Part shown: positions 1 to 11,941 of the stretch, in pieces | Layout: every line of letters starts with the position of its first letter | How positions within the stretch are numbered: position 1 is the stretch's first letter | Assembly: GCF_000002985.6 (NCBI RefSeq) | Contig: NC_003282.8 | Coordinates: forward strand, 10,168,001 to 10,232,000 | Source of the DNA: Caenorhabditis elegans | Taxonomy: Eukaryota; Nematoda; Chromadorea; Rhabditida; Rhabditidae | Length of the DNA: 64,000 nucleotides | Direction of reading: 5' to 3' | The notes under the pieces: generated by a model | Told to the model about the DNA's origin: nothing | Seen by the model: the letters and a program-made list of their open reading frames with translations, nothing else | Databases searched by the model: none | Made by a program: the position numbers and the translations under genes

Positions 1-3000
1 ACTTGAGCATTTAAACTGAGCAGTTGAGTTTGGGCCTCTTTCAAAAGTTCGGGAGCCAATTCATCAGGTACAAGAGGTTCAGATCGACTATTGTTTTTCA
101 GATAATATCTAAACGAAAATACAATTTATTGAAAATTTCTTAAAATAAATTATTTTAAAATTACCTCGAATTCAAAGCTATTCTTTCAGCCAAATTTTCC
201 ATTTGTGGTGGTAACCTTCTCTGTTTTATAACTCCATCAATCGTAACAGTACATTCACAAAGTGACCATTCTGGACTTCCTTCTGCTGTCATATTAAACT
301 CTTGCAATGCCAGTTGTACAACATTCTGAGCAGACGTTTCTTTGTAAACTGGCAGATATTTGAATGTCTGATCATTTCGATAAATCTTCAGAACGTGTTC
401 AGGACATTCGCTTCGTACTGGTCCGTAGTACTGTGATATGCTAGTGATATCAGGATTGGATCGACTTGGACGAAGATCGGCTGATGATATCTTAGCTTCA
501 TCAGTGAAATCCATTGAATCTTCTTTTGATGATTTCAATATTGTCATCAATTTTTCCATCATACCCGATTTGCTACTTGTCGTCGATGATTTCTTTCCAG
601 TTATTGAAGTTTTGTGAACTGGAATTACCATTGGAATTCCGGCACCAGATCTTGATGTTCCATTTTTAGGCTTATTATGTTCAATTTTTCCAATTGTCTC
701 CTTGTACCCAAGAACATTATTTTTGAGCATCAAAGTTAATGACAGAGACCCCGTTAGTAGATCTTCCGCTTTTTTGGCTGATAAATATTTAGCTGATTGT
801 TGATTCACTTCTAACATTTCATCAGCTCTCTTCACACCTTCTCTCGCTGCTGACGTATCTGGGAAGACTTCGGCCACGTATACAGAGTTGCCTGATTCTT
901 GACCTGAAATTTGTAATTTTGAAAGATTTATTCAAATTTTTAATTGCCTACCTCCAACTAATCTCATCATCATTTTGTCATCTTTTCTCCTTGTTAATAT
1001 CACTTGTCGAGGTTTTGCTTTTACAGAACATGCAATATTCAATAAAGATAGTTGAGAATGCATTCCATCTCTTTCTAATGCTCCTTCAAAACGTTCTAAT
1101 AGATTCCACATCTCATCGTTCGTCTCGAAATCATTAAAATGATTATTAACCCATAGAAGAACCAATCTTGCAACTTTATCTCGATATATAGAATCGGCAA
1201 ACCAGAGCATCAATTTCTCGAAAATCGTAGTTGGATCTCTTATGAAAACTCGATAGGTCAATAGAAAATCGTCGACATAGTGTGGATCAACATTATGATC
1301 TCGTTCATCCACTAAATGGTGTATTAATTTGTCTGGTTTTCCTTTGATAAGCACTTGTCCACAATGAGTTCCAACAGTCCTTCGTTCAACTTCTGACACA
1401 ACTTCTCCTGTCAAACCGTCTCGATCTTTTTCAATATGATCACCAATTGTCGACATAATTGAACAAAAATCTCGATGTTCAACAAGTACGAATTCACAAT
1501 CATCCACCATTGTTCTCATTTCACCGATATGAATTTGTGTTGCAGGTGTTGGTTCTGCACCAAATGAATCTCCGAGCTTGTATTCAACACGCTCACCAGA
1601 TGGTTTTACAACTTCTACACATCCATTCACTATTACAGACCATGAATCGAGTTTCTCGTTGTGAGCAAGAACTACCGTACCCGCATCGTTTACTACCGCA
1701 AAAACCATTTTCAAGCATAACTGACGTTTTATTGACATCGGCAAAGCGGCAAATGCGGACATATGTTGCATGAAATCGAGTAAAACTGCAAGATCTTCTG
1801 AATTTCGTTCTGAAGGTTCCTTTTCAAGACATTCTCGGACAGAATCTCGCAGATCCATGAATCCTCCACTACTTGATTCTTGTGAAGGCATACTCCCTTC
1901 ATCTTCGTCTGAATCTGCTCCTTCGTTGGAAGCTGTTTCACCTTCAGTAGTTGTAGATGATGCTGTGCTTCTTCCTCGAAGCCTCCGAGCAGTTGAAATT
2001 CCATTCTGGGCTTGTCCTCCAACTGAATTGCTTTTCTCTCTTCTATGCTTCACTCGAACAAGAGTATCTTCATCAGCGGATAATCCATTCAAATATACTT
2101 GACTACGATGTTGATCATTATATGAAGTGTTTGATGATGATGATGACGTTGTTGGAATATCTACAGGAAAATCCAATGGATATGTTCTAGGTAAACCACG
2201 TGGCGGCAGAGGAGCTGGGCCTTTAGCTGCAGTTTGTGGAAGACGTAGAGGACGAGGTGGAACTGGAGGTGGCGGCATTGCAATTGAATCAACTGACATA
2301 TTTGGTGCCTGAAATTGTGTATGAATTTTTGTGGTTTTTTTTTTCATTTATATTTGTTTGGGTCTCCGGAATACAAGACAGTGAGGGTGAAAAAGCTTAG
2401 AAAAAACACGGGATGAATCTCATTGCAACACATAAAAATCTAATTTCGCATTGCCGTGTTTGTTGATGGTGATTTCAAATAATCCCCATCAACAACACAC
2501 CAGAGCAAAAAAAAAAGCAAACCAAAATTGAAAATAAGACCACGACATCACTGAAAACGAGTCAGAAATAGACAAAATGAGAAGAAATGAGCGAGAATCA
2601 GGAATTAGATAAAAAGAGAAAGAGAGGAACGAAAAACTAATGAAACATGGCTTCACGACACGCAATCGTAATGGGGAGGCACTTTCAGAAAGAAGGAATC
2701 TATAAATTTTATCATTTATCAATACCTTCAAAAACTTACCGATTTTCTAGGAGTTTTCTGATGAACTGGTTCTCCTGAATGATGAATTCCTCGAGGAGGT
2801 GTTCGTGGTGACATTCCATTCGATTGGGGTTCCGTTGGATAGTCAATCTGAAAAAAAAAACATTTTCTCAAAAACTTTATATAAAAATGCAATGTTTCAT
2901 CTTGCCAAAATGTTGTCACACTTACTTATTCGGAACGAATTTAAGTGTGCCCAACAGATGTGAAAAGAGCGGAGAAGAGGAGATGAGGGTCAATCGAATT

Positions 3001-6000
3001 TGTTCCGAAGAGGGAGAAAGAGCGTGGCGCGCTCAACACGCATGGTGAGGATTCTTACGAAATCGAATAATCCCTTCAATGGGCTCTTTGAGGCACTTTT
3101 CAATAAATTTACAAGATGGATATATTATGATTAGTGGAGATAATCGGGCATGGGGAAACAATGTGTAGAGAAATCGCGGCCTCGAATAGAAAAAAAAAAC
3201 TATTTTTGGAGCTCTAATGCTCTCTATTTCACTCCGTCTATATCTCAGAACAGATGTTCCTATTTACCAAGTACTACAACCAGATACACAATTTCTCACA
3301 TAAAATAACTGAATGAGTTTATTATCGATACGTAAAGTTTTGCAATTGTTGCACCAAAAATGTGATACTCGGTCTCGACACGACAACTTTTTGTTAAATC
3401 AAAAGTGTGTCTGCGCCTTTAAGGATACAGTAATTTCAAACACGTTTCTGAGGAATTCTTATTTTTTAAGATAATTTTTTATTTAAAAGAATTAACATAA
3501 AACGCACAGATTTTAACAAATCGCGAGAAAAAGAAAGATGAAAAAACGTTGATAATTCCGAAACAACGAGAGTTTACAAAATTTCGGATGCATATTTTGC
3601 TAAAAAAGGTAAGGCGTAGTACTTAGCTTTTTCGACCATTTCTTTTGATGAAAAATTAAAAATCATACCACAATCATTTCAGATTCTTGTAACAGCAGAC
3701 AATTATGAGTCCTTCGATGATTTTGTCCTGTTCGCTTGCCAAAGCTGCAAAAAAAGCACTTTTTAATTGAGAATCGTCGTAGAAAAATGCCCCTATTGTT
3801 TTTTTGTGTTGTTGTTTTTTTGGGTAACGGAAATGAGTAATTTGATATTATGTCCTGTACAAGAGAATGAGAAATCTCGGGTAAAAAAGTACGGGAATCC
3901 GAAAAAAAAGTCGCAGAACAAAAAAGACAGAAGAAAAAGGGTGTTGACCACATGGAATGGACATAACAGAAAAAGAAGAACTCCCGAGGGAAGACGAAAT
4001 GAAGAGAACAAGAGGATTTCGAGTGCAAACAGTCTGTCTCCCCCCTTGTGCGCTTTTCTTTGCTCTTTTCTCAGTCGTTCATCATTTCTTTAAAATCTCA
4101 CATGATGATTGATAGTTGTGTCAGCGAAATAAAGTTAAAGAAAAAGTTTTAACATTCTTTGAAAATCACATCATCATTTTGCTATAAAGACAAATTAAGC
4201 TAAATACCAAGAGAATATTACCCGATAAAGAAGCTGTTAGTGCAATAGTTTAACAAAAATGTACTAAACATTTAAAATTAGAACAAAAACAACTAGTATT
4301 CTAATTGCTACATAAAACATTATTGAATCCTGATTCAAAATGTTTCCTAACATTGTAAGGAATGGAAAGTTTGAAACAAAGTGAAGGAACATCACGGAAA
4401 GTGTGTCAATTATGAGAAAATATATGACTATCATTTATGATAATATCTCTTATCGACAGATCCTGAATGGGAAACAAGATGAGCGGATGAAATGGAAATT
4501 TTTGCTTAATTTCAATTTCAATAAGTGGGTTTCAATTATTTTTAAATTTTTTAAATGACCATAATTTTAATATATTTGATATTGTAATTATCTAGGAAGT
4601 ATTGTCAAAATAATTACCCAATCAACTAATTATGCAAATTAAATCTGCAAAATCGTTAGGAATAATTTAAATTAAAATAAAATATGATTCGATTACAGAG
4701 AACATGAAATTATGTGTGTAGGTTTCGATGTTTCTACTATTTTCTGGACAACTAGGAACAAATTGAATAAAATGAAAGAATATTCGAAAAGAGTGAGCAT
4801 CTAGAGAGCTCATTTCCCCCTAATAACCCACTTCCTATTTTTCTCAACATTTCATATAAAATGGGTTATTTCGAATGAATAGAAAATGAGCACGCAAAGA
4901 GGACACACCGGGTGTTCTCGTGTCTGAGCACATTTTTATTACCTAGTACGAAATTCTTTTTTTTGTGTGTATCTGCATCATTGTCATTATTTCAATCGTC
5001 TTGTCACGGAGAGAATGGGAAAAGGAAATTAGATGAGCATATAAGAAAACGAAGAATAGGGAATTGTACGGATTGGTGTCTACACTAATGATGACTCATT
5101 TTATCAATACTGCAAATTTTCATTTAAAAGTAGTGAAATTGATTCATTTCGTGCAAAATTAAATATGGAGATTATCAGTACTTTCCTTTACATTTTTTGA
5201 ATTTATTTTTGATTATTTTTTTGGCGAAATTATTTCCCTTTATATTTAAAAATCACTCACCACCCGTAAGGCATGTAGATTTGATTTTCAATAAAAACTG
5301 ATCCTGATAGTAGAATGTACCAGCTTCGTGCGACATCTCCATCCCTGAAATTTCAAATTCATTATTTTTTTATGGGAGTGGAGAAATATCAAATTTTCAG
5401 GCAATTTCTATTAGTTTTTCCAGAAAATGTTATTTTTTCAGATTTATAAGTAAAAATAAGAATTAACCGTACTGATTTTCAAATTAAACTTTTTTCGCTT
5501 TCAAAAATTATTAGTTTCCTCATTTTGATTACCCATCAACGAAACTTTTTAATTTTCGGAAAATCGAAAAATATTGTTCAAAAAATTAACAATATAAATT
5601 TTTAAAAAATATTAAAAGTTAAAAAAGACCAACATTTTAAGCTATTTTTTTAAAAACCTTTAAAATGTGTTTTAAATTCTATTAGTAGATTATTGAAAAT
5701 TTCGTGAATTATCTAGAAAAAAAATATTTTAAGTCATTACAAACTGTATGAATCAAAAATGTTGTCGAATTAAAAATAATAAAAAATTCTGATTACATTT
5801 ACGAAATATCAAATACAACGCTTTTTTTGTTTTGAAAATTTTGAAAAAAAAAATTTCATATGAATTTTAGTCTATGAGAAAGATAAGATGTTCTTCATAT
5901 TTTAAAATTTTAAGTTTTTCAATGAAAAAAACATCTTTTTGAGGGGAATTGTATTTAATTTTTCCCTTTGATATTTATGTTTTCCGGGAACAGAGTCCGA

Positions 6001-6330
6001 ATCAGTTTAAAATTTATTTTAGAAAAACTCACCGAAAAAGAATATATTGTGCTGGATGCCTTTCATATCGAGCAGTTTTACAGAGAGCTTTCAATGGACC
6101 TATAAACAAATTACTGAAGGTGTCGAGCTGCCGCAATTGCTCGTATACATTTCGAATATCCTGAAAAAATAATTAATTACATAATTTTAAAGTGGAATAT
6201 TGATTTGTTTTGAAAACATTTTAATCCGAAAAAAACTTACATCTGGTGTCCTTAAATGCGGTGGTTTAATGAGGGATTCGTAAAAACGAGCATCATTGAC
6301 TGGATCCTGTCGAGGTTTCCGAGGATCCAT
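1..6330 (-). CDS. pxf-1: PXF-1, PDZ-GEF/RA-GEF type Rap guanine nucleotide exchange factor (N-terminal part; gene runs off the left edge)
   Basis: Exchange factor that activates Rap GTPases at membranes and junctions. Eight coding exons join in phase: 6330-6241, 6160-6033, 5344-5261, 3744-3669, 2847-2740, 2308-952, 903-165 and 108 to the edge, giving 896 residues. Domain order: a degenerate cyclic-nucleotide-binding-like domain (about 30-125), a proline-rich stretch around 175 with PPPPVPPRP, an acidic Ser-rich linker, a second cNMP-binding-like domain (about 335-455), a Ras exchanger motif (about 477-590), a PDZ domain (about 596-680, split by the intron at 951-904) and a Ras-association domain (about 780-870). 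This is the PDZ-GEF order; the CDC25 catalytic domain should lie left of base 1. The start at 6330 is the first ATG of the open frame, 9 bases after an acceptor-like AG. Long 5' introns (1.5 kb at 5260-3745) suggest extra promoters. The family call is firm; the symbol comes from memory. Confidence 0.92.
2309..2347 (-). promoter_or_regulatory. pxf-1: Possible alternative pxf-1 start codon and 5' exon extension
   Basis: The sequence directly upstream of the 2308 acceptor stays open in the same frame for 13 codons to an ATG at 2347 (begins MKKKTTK). A transcript starting in this intron, without using the acceptor, would encode a PXF-1 lacking the first 162 residues but keeping the second cNMP-binding-like domain and everything after it. 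Several pxf-1 isoforms are known. This particular start is inference. Confidence 0.35.
3336..3430 (-). repeat. Dispersed repeat copy (GTGTCGAGAC core)
   Basis: Read on the minus strand it runs from a GTTTGAAATTACTGTA block through TTAAAGGCGCA to a GTGTCGAGAC core. The same order of blocks occurs on the plus strand at 11281-11350, and parts recur near 8411, 21281, 35118 and 35761. It lies in a pxf-1 intron. Confidence 0.6.
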
Positions 6331-7194
6331 CTGATTCTCCTATAAATATAAAATATCTAGATTGTTAGTTTTTTCGAAGGAAAAATATAAAAAATAAAAT
6401 TTCGGGAACCATAGTAAGGCAAAAAGTACAAAATGTAAATTTTTTCGTTGAACAGAAGCCATGTGGTCTTCCATTCAGATTAAGACGGCAAAGAGAGAGT
6501 AAGCGAAAGAGGACGAGCGTTCAGATAATCTCATAAATCAGCATGTAATGGGGTGAATGGGGCGGAGAAGGAGGAGCTCGGATGCTTCTTTTGTGTTTAT
6601 TTATGTGAATAGAGAGGTAGAAGAATATGTATATATTCATCCCCAAGAGATGTTAGAGGATTTGCAGATTACTTTTAGATTATTAATGAAGATATGAGAA
6701 TATAAGAGACGAAAAGTACATGAATACAACAATTTTTCTAAAAAATCACGAAGGCACTATCAACTAACTGATTACTCCTTACAATGATGATATTTAACAA
6801 TTTTTGCAACAATCTAGAAGTACCGCATGACAATACCAATTGAAAATTGTTAATTGTTAAAATGGGAGTCACATATAAAAGAAAAACTAGGACATTTGTA
6901 GTGAAAATGTACAGCTAGAAGGCATAACTTCTGCCACTCCCGTTCTTAATCAAAAATTAGCCTCGATTAGTGTCTTTATGAAAGTTTCGATTGTTCTGAT
7001 CATCTACAACTGAAAAAAGGGTCCCATCCAGTCAGTTACCACCAATTGAATTACAAAGTGATAATGATGTCGTCGTGTGCCGATAACAACGTCTAATCTC
7101 TATTACTATCAGAGGTTGATTATAAACAATCAGGGGCACTAGACACAGGAAAGAAAAGGATGCAAAAGTTGTGAAGAAGGGAATCAAAGTCTGA

Positions 7195-7206
7195 GGGGGG
7201 GGGGGG
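7195..7206 (+). repeat. Poly-guanine tract (G12)
   Basis: Twelve consecutive Gs in otherwise AT-rich DNA. Homopolymeric G tracts are scattered in C. elegans and long ones need the DOG-1 (FANCJ-type) helicase for stability. This one is shorter than the most deletion-prone tracts. Confidence 0.9.
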
Positions 7207-8399
7207 CGATTAAACGGGCGGATAGTGAATGCGGCGGCCGCACACACACATAGGGACGGGCATTTGGAGGAATGTGACTAGGAACAACACAGAGGCGAAG
7301 AGGACAAGAAATAAATCGGACAGTCTGTGTAGAGGCAAGAAATTGGAGGAGGAAAAGGCGAGGGACGGTGCGGAAAAGCACCGCCAAACCACTGCGAACC
7401 GATCAATAATACAACGGAAGGTGCTGCGAAGAAATAAGAGAGGAACGGAAAGTTGAGACGCAGGTTGATTGGGTTAAAGATTGCACTGATTGCAGAGAAG
7501 ACAGAGAATCGAGTGAAGATTGGCTCAGGAAAGAGTTGATTGTTGACATTCCCATTGGAAAAAAACAGATATCGAAAAAATGTCTAGGAGCAAAAAAATA
7601 TTTTTCATTATGGGAATTGTTGTGATGTTATTGCTATTGCAAGGTTCTGTTGTTGTATTGAAAGTCAGCTAAAAAATGGGGAATTATTGAAAATATATTG
7701 TATTCAAAAATTCTTCAAAATAAAAATGACTTTTTTGAATGAAAAAAAAACTTTAAAATAGTGATGTTGGCATATCAACGTAAAATTTAAGATGAGAAGG
7801 TATTAAACATTATAAGGAAACAACTCGAAGATTTTCAAGCACATACCAAAGTTTTCACGGACAATTGGCCAATTTCTACAAGAAGTCAACATTTTTGTCG
7901 CTTCGTCAATTTGAAACCCATAAAAGCATGACTAAGCTGACAGGAATTCCACGAAAAAGCAATAGATATGCGCAAAGAACTAGTCTCGTCAGATTTTTCT
8001 GGCAATATCTCATGCAGTAATCTTAATATGTCTTGCACACATGCAACCCCGGATGCTGAAATGTTAAACTTTAAAATTCGAGCTCGACACGATGAATTTG
8101 AATGGATGGAGAATAATTAGAACTAAACCCACATTACATTGATTTTAATGTAAAAACTAAAGTATTTTTGCTTTTAAATGAGAAAATAATAATTTTTCGA
8201 AGAAATCAAACCAGTTTTCAGAAATATTAATTTTAAGGCTCAAATAAATGGCTCGCTAAACTCGAAAACAACTGTCACAATAAAAGCTAAACATAAATAA
8301 TTGAATAAATAAATAAGTAAATTTAAAAAAGTGTCAAAAACTGCTTCATAGATGCAAATTTACAAGAAAAAGTTAATTTGTTCCGTAAATTCGTTAGTT

Positions 8400-8462
8400 G
8401 GCAAAGTGCCAGGTTAAAGGCGCATAGACTTTCGCTGTGGGGTCTCGCAGCGACTCACCCCT
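8400..8462 (+). repeat. Partial copy of the GTGTCGAGAC-family repeat
   Basis: Contains TTAAAGGCGCATAGACTTT followed by GGGGTCTCGCAGCGACTC, matching the order and spacing of the TTAAAGGCGCA and GGTCTCG blocks in other copies in this window. It lies about 250 bp upstream of the rack-1 start. Confidence 0.45.
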
Positions 8463-8709
8463 TCTCCTCTGCTGCTGGCTGGCTAGTTTGACGCGAATTT
8501 TTAGGACGATTTTTCCTTTTTTCTGTATTTTTCTGTTAAAGCAATGATTTTTTCAACATTTTCAACATTTAATAATTAAAGTGGCTATGTTTTTAACATA
8601 ATTCGAACAAAATTATGGTTTTCGTTCGCTCTATTCTCCAAAATTTTCATTTTTTTATATGGAACATTTTTATTTTTAGCAGATCGAACGGGGTTACACA
8701 GATAGCAAA

Positions 8710-9830
8710 ATGGTCCAAGAGCAAATGAAGCTTACCGGAACCCTCGAGGGTCACACCGGATGGGTTACCCAAATCGCCACCTACACCCGCAACGACAAGA
8801 CCACTGTCCTGTCATCTTCCCGCGGTAAGTCAATTAATATAACGTTTTCAAATTTATACTCACATTTTTCAGACAAGACTATCCTTGTTTGGGATGTCGA
8901 CAGCGTTGCTCCAGTCGATGAGGGACCAATCGGTCGCCCAGTTCGTTCGCTCACTGGACATAACCACTTCGTCTCTGACGTTGTCATCTCCTCCGACGGA
9001 CAATTCGCTCTTTCTGGATCCTGGGACAAGACCCTCCGCCTCTGGGACCTCAACCAGTAAGTAATTCAATAAAAAAACATTGTGCAAACAATTTTATAGG
9101 GGAGTGAGCACCCGTCAATTCATCTCCCACACCAAGGATGTTCTCTCTGTTGCCTTCTCTGCTGACAACAGACAAATCGTCTCTGGATCCCGCGACAAGT
9201 CCATCAAGCTGTGGAACACTCTTGCCCAGTGCAAGTACACCATCACTGTACGTTTTTTCAAATTCTTTTATAGGAAGATTTATCGAAACTATTGTTTAGG
9301 ATGATTGCCACACCGATTGGGTTTCCACCGTTCGTTTCTCTCCATCGAACCGCGATCCAGTGATCGTCTCCGCAGGATGGGACAAGGTTGTCAAGGTCTG
9401 GAACCTCGGAAACTGCCGTCTGAAGACCAACCACATCGGTCACACCGGATACGTCAACACCGTTACCGTCTCTCCAGATGGTTCCCTCTGTGCTTCCGGA
9501 GGCAAAGACGGACAAGCTATGCTTTGGGACCTCAACGAGGGCAAGCACTTGTACACCCTTCCAGGAAACGACGTCATCAACGCCATGTCCTTCTCTCCAA
9601 ACAGATACTGGCTCTGCGCCGCTGTCGGATCTTCCATCAAGATCTGGGATCTCGAGGACAAGAAGGAGATCGAGGAGCTCAAGCCAGAAATCGCCAGCTC
9701 TGGAAGCTCAAGAGGATCCAGCCCACAGTGTATCTCTTTGGCCTGGTCTCAAGACGGACAAACCCTCTTCGCCGGATACACCGATAACATCATCCGAGTG
9801 TACCAGGTGTCGATCCGTGCTTCCAACTAA
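8710..9830 (+). CDS. rack-1: RACK1, Gbeta-like seven-WD-repeat scaffold protein of the 40S ribosome
   Basis: Scaffold bound to the small ribosomal subunit that docks PKC and other signalling proteins. Four exons (8710-8824, 8873-9056, 9100-9247, 9300-9830) give 325 residues, close to metazoan RACK1 (about 317). Seven WD40 blades are visible, with repeated GHT/GHN...WD units such as [13 protein letters not shown] and [13 protein letters not shown]. The protein begins [15 protein letters not shown] and ends in [12 protein letters not shown]. Introns are all under 60 bp. Codon use is strongly biased to C-ending codons (ACC, GTC, ATC, AAG), as in very highly expressed worm genes and unlike its neighbours, which fits a ribosomal protein. 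mspn-1 follows within about 140 bp on the same strand, so rack-1 is probably the first gene of an operon. Confidence 0.96.
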
Positions 9831-9858
9831 TTTGTTACCTGTTAATTCAAAACCCTTC

Positions 9859-9864
9859 AATAAA
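9859..9864 (+). terminator. rack-1: rack-1 polyadenylation signal AATAAA
   Basis: Canonical hexamer 29 bp after the rack-1 stop, followed by T-rich sequence. Cleavage just downstream would leave about 60-100 bp to the next gene, the spacing usual inside worm operons. Confidence 0.8.
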
Positions 9865-9969
9865 ATTGTTGATATAATTTTGTATTCAACCATGTCAGAT
9901 AAATTATTCGCGTTAATCAAGAATATCTAGCAGATGATAAAACAGCAAGGTATACTTGTTATGTTAGAG

Positions 9970-11941
9970 ATGACGGATCGTAATGAGTTGATCGGTGTTG
10001 CAATTCGAGTAGTGGCGGCGGCTGCAGTTTCATTTCTATCAGTGCGCTATCTAGTCAAGTACTTGGATCCAAATTATAGTGTGAATGAAGAAAGCAAAAA
10101 GAAGGTTTGTAGATTTACAACACTAATTTTGTTTTTTTAATATACAGGTGGCACAGCTGTTTCATGAACTTGGTATCGATCGTCAAATAGAACTCTCAGA
10201 GCACGAAATTAGAATCGCCACGCAGTTTGTTGGCGGAGAAGACGTTGGAGCAGATTGGGATGAGATCGGTAGAACAGAAAATTGTTTCGCAAAAAAAAAG
10301 AAAAATTTTACAGGTGGCTGCGAAGAACTTGTTGCTGAACTAAAGGATCGCATTATTTTACCCTTGAGATTCGCATCGCAAAGTGGAAGTCATTTATTGT
10401 CTCCTCCACGTGGAATTCTTCTTTATGGACCACCCGGATGTGGAAAAACTCTTTTAGCGAAAGCAGTTGCAAGGGCAGCTGGATGCCGGTTAGTTATTCA
10501 TAAATGCAGAATTGACCTGTTTTAAATATTGCTACCTTTCAGATTTATCAATCTTCAAGTGTCAAACCTAACTGATAAATGGTACGGAGAGTCTCAAAAA
10601 CTTGCGGCCGCTGTTTTCTCTGTTGCTCAAAAGTTTCAACCAACAATTATTTTCATTGATGAAATTGATTCGTTCCTCCGAGACAGACAATCTCATGATC
10701 ACGAATCAACAGCAATGATGAAGGCACAATTCATGACATTATGGGATGGATTTTCTAGTTCTGGAGATCAAATCATTGTTATGGGAGCTACAAATCGTCC
10801 ACGAGACGTTGATGCTGCTATTCTACGCAGAATGACTGCAAGATTCCAAGTTCCAGTACCAAATGCCAAGCAAAGAAGTCAGATTCTTAATGTGATTCTC
10901 AGGAATGAAAAGATCAATAATACTGTAAATCTCGGAGAAATCGCACAGGCAGCAGAAGGTCTTAGTGGAAGTGATTTGAAAGAGGTTCGTGCTTTTTTTC
11001 TTTTTAAAATTTTAATCAAATATATTACATCCCCGAAATGGTCGTAATATTATTAGTTCGCTTTGTGGCTATATATGTCACATATATTCTAGTGGAATTC
11101 GGTAACGAAATATTTAATATAAATCTGTTCAACATGAAAAATTGTAGACAATAATATATCTTGGATTTCCTATAAAATCCAATACATTTTTAACATGAAT
11201 TAATAGTGAAACAGCAAATAAGTATATGTGTTTTTATTGAAAACTACGAAAACTCGATTAAACTTTTGCAACAACGAGAGTTTGAAATTACAGTACTCTT
11301 TAAAGGTACACACCTTTTCATAGTTAACATAAAATTTCGTGTCGAGAATATTTGGGGCAGAAATCGCAAAGTTTTGCGAGCTTCATGAGAATAAATTGCT
11401 GTTTCACAATTAATTCATGTTTCTAATGTGAAAAATGCATTGGATTTTAAAGGAAAAATGTAATTTGTAATATGATAAAATGTAATATAATTGTCTACAG
11501 TAACCTTAAAGGAAAAAAAAATACAAATAAAAACATTAGTGAAGAGAATTGTATATATTTAATACAAGTTGTTCTAATAGTGAGCTTGAAAAAACTTACA
11601 ATTTTGAATTTAATTTTAAAAAAACTCATTTAAATTATTTCAACTTCTTCCAAAATCATCTAAAAATATTTAGAAGTTAGATACACAATAATTAGCTTAA
11701 AAAATAATACGCGTTCGAAAATTTTAAGTTTTTATGTTACAGGAAAATGAAACGCCAATAATCGTGTTGTTATGTAATTTTTCAGGTTTGTCGTCTTGCT
11801 CTTCTCGCTCGAGCAAAAGCTACTGTAGCTTCTGGAGGTTCCGTAAATCAACTTCTTCCATTGGAACAGTCCGATTTTGAGTCAGCAGTGCATAAATATA
11901 TGAGAGCCGCACATTTACTTGTTGAAGAAACACTTGATTAG
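9970..11941 (+). CDS. mspn-1: MSPN-1, ATAD1/Msp1-type mitochondrial AAA ATPase
   Basis: Tail-anchored AAA ATPase of the mitochondrial and peroxisomal outer membrane that extracts mislocalised tail-anchored proteins. Exons from 9970 (or 9934)-10104, 10148-10268, 10314-10488, 10543-10984 and 11786-11941 join in phase. Starting at 9970 gives 342 residues, which matches my memory of the family member; an in-frame ATG at 9934 would add 12. Visible: an N-terminal membrane helix (VAIRVVAAAAVSFLSV), Walker A GPPGCGKT, Walker B IIFIDEIDSF, sensor/arginine region ATNRPRDVDAAILRRM and the C-terminal AAA lid with GLSGSDLKEVCRLALLARA. It lies just downstream of rack-1, so it is probably trans-spliced (an AG lies directly before 9934). 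Intron 4 (801 bp) carries an inverted-repeat element. Confidence 0.88.
11144..11500. mobile_element. Long inverted-repeat element inside mspn-1 intron 4
   Basis: The left arm (11144-11220) contains TGTAGACAATAATAT, AAAATCCAATACATTTTT, ACATGAATTAATAGTG and AAACAGCA. The right arm (11393-11500) carries the reverse complement of the same blocks in mirror order. The centre holds a copy of the GTGTCGAGAC-family repeat (11281-11350). No open reading frame fits a transposase, so it looks like a nonautonomous palindromic element that could fold into a long hairpin RNA in the pre-mRNA. Confidence 0.65.

Larger units (their letters stand above)
6331..8709. other. Intergenic region between pxf-1 (minus) and rack-1 (plus)
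   Basis: About 2.4 kb between divergently transcribed genes, so it should hold the rack-1 promoter and the upstream pxf-1 promoter and 5' UTR. A less AT-rich patch at 7190-7460 is open on both strands but has no recognisable protein, and may be noncoding 5' exon or promoter. A 12-G run lies at 7195-7206. An acceptor at about 8680 (TTTTTAG) precedes the short rack-1 leader. I see no additional gene. Confidence 0.6.

Noticed and set aside
3663-4093. Open frames on both strands around pxf-1 exon 4
   Set aside because: Only 3669-3744 on the minus strand fits the spliced PXF-1 frame; the rest is intron.
7032-7456. Several short open frames on both strands upstream of rack-1
   Set aside because: They overlap each other on opposite strands in a GC-richer promoter patch and none has protein features.
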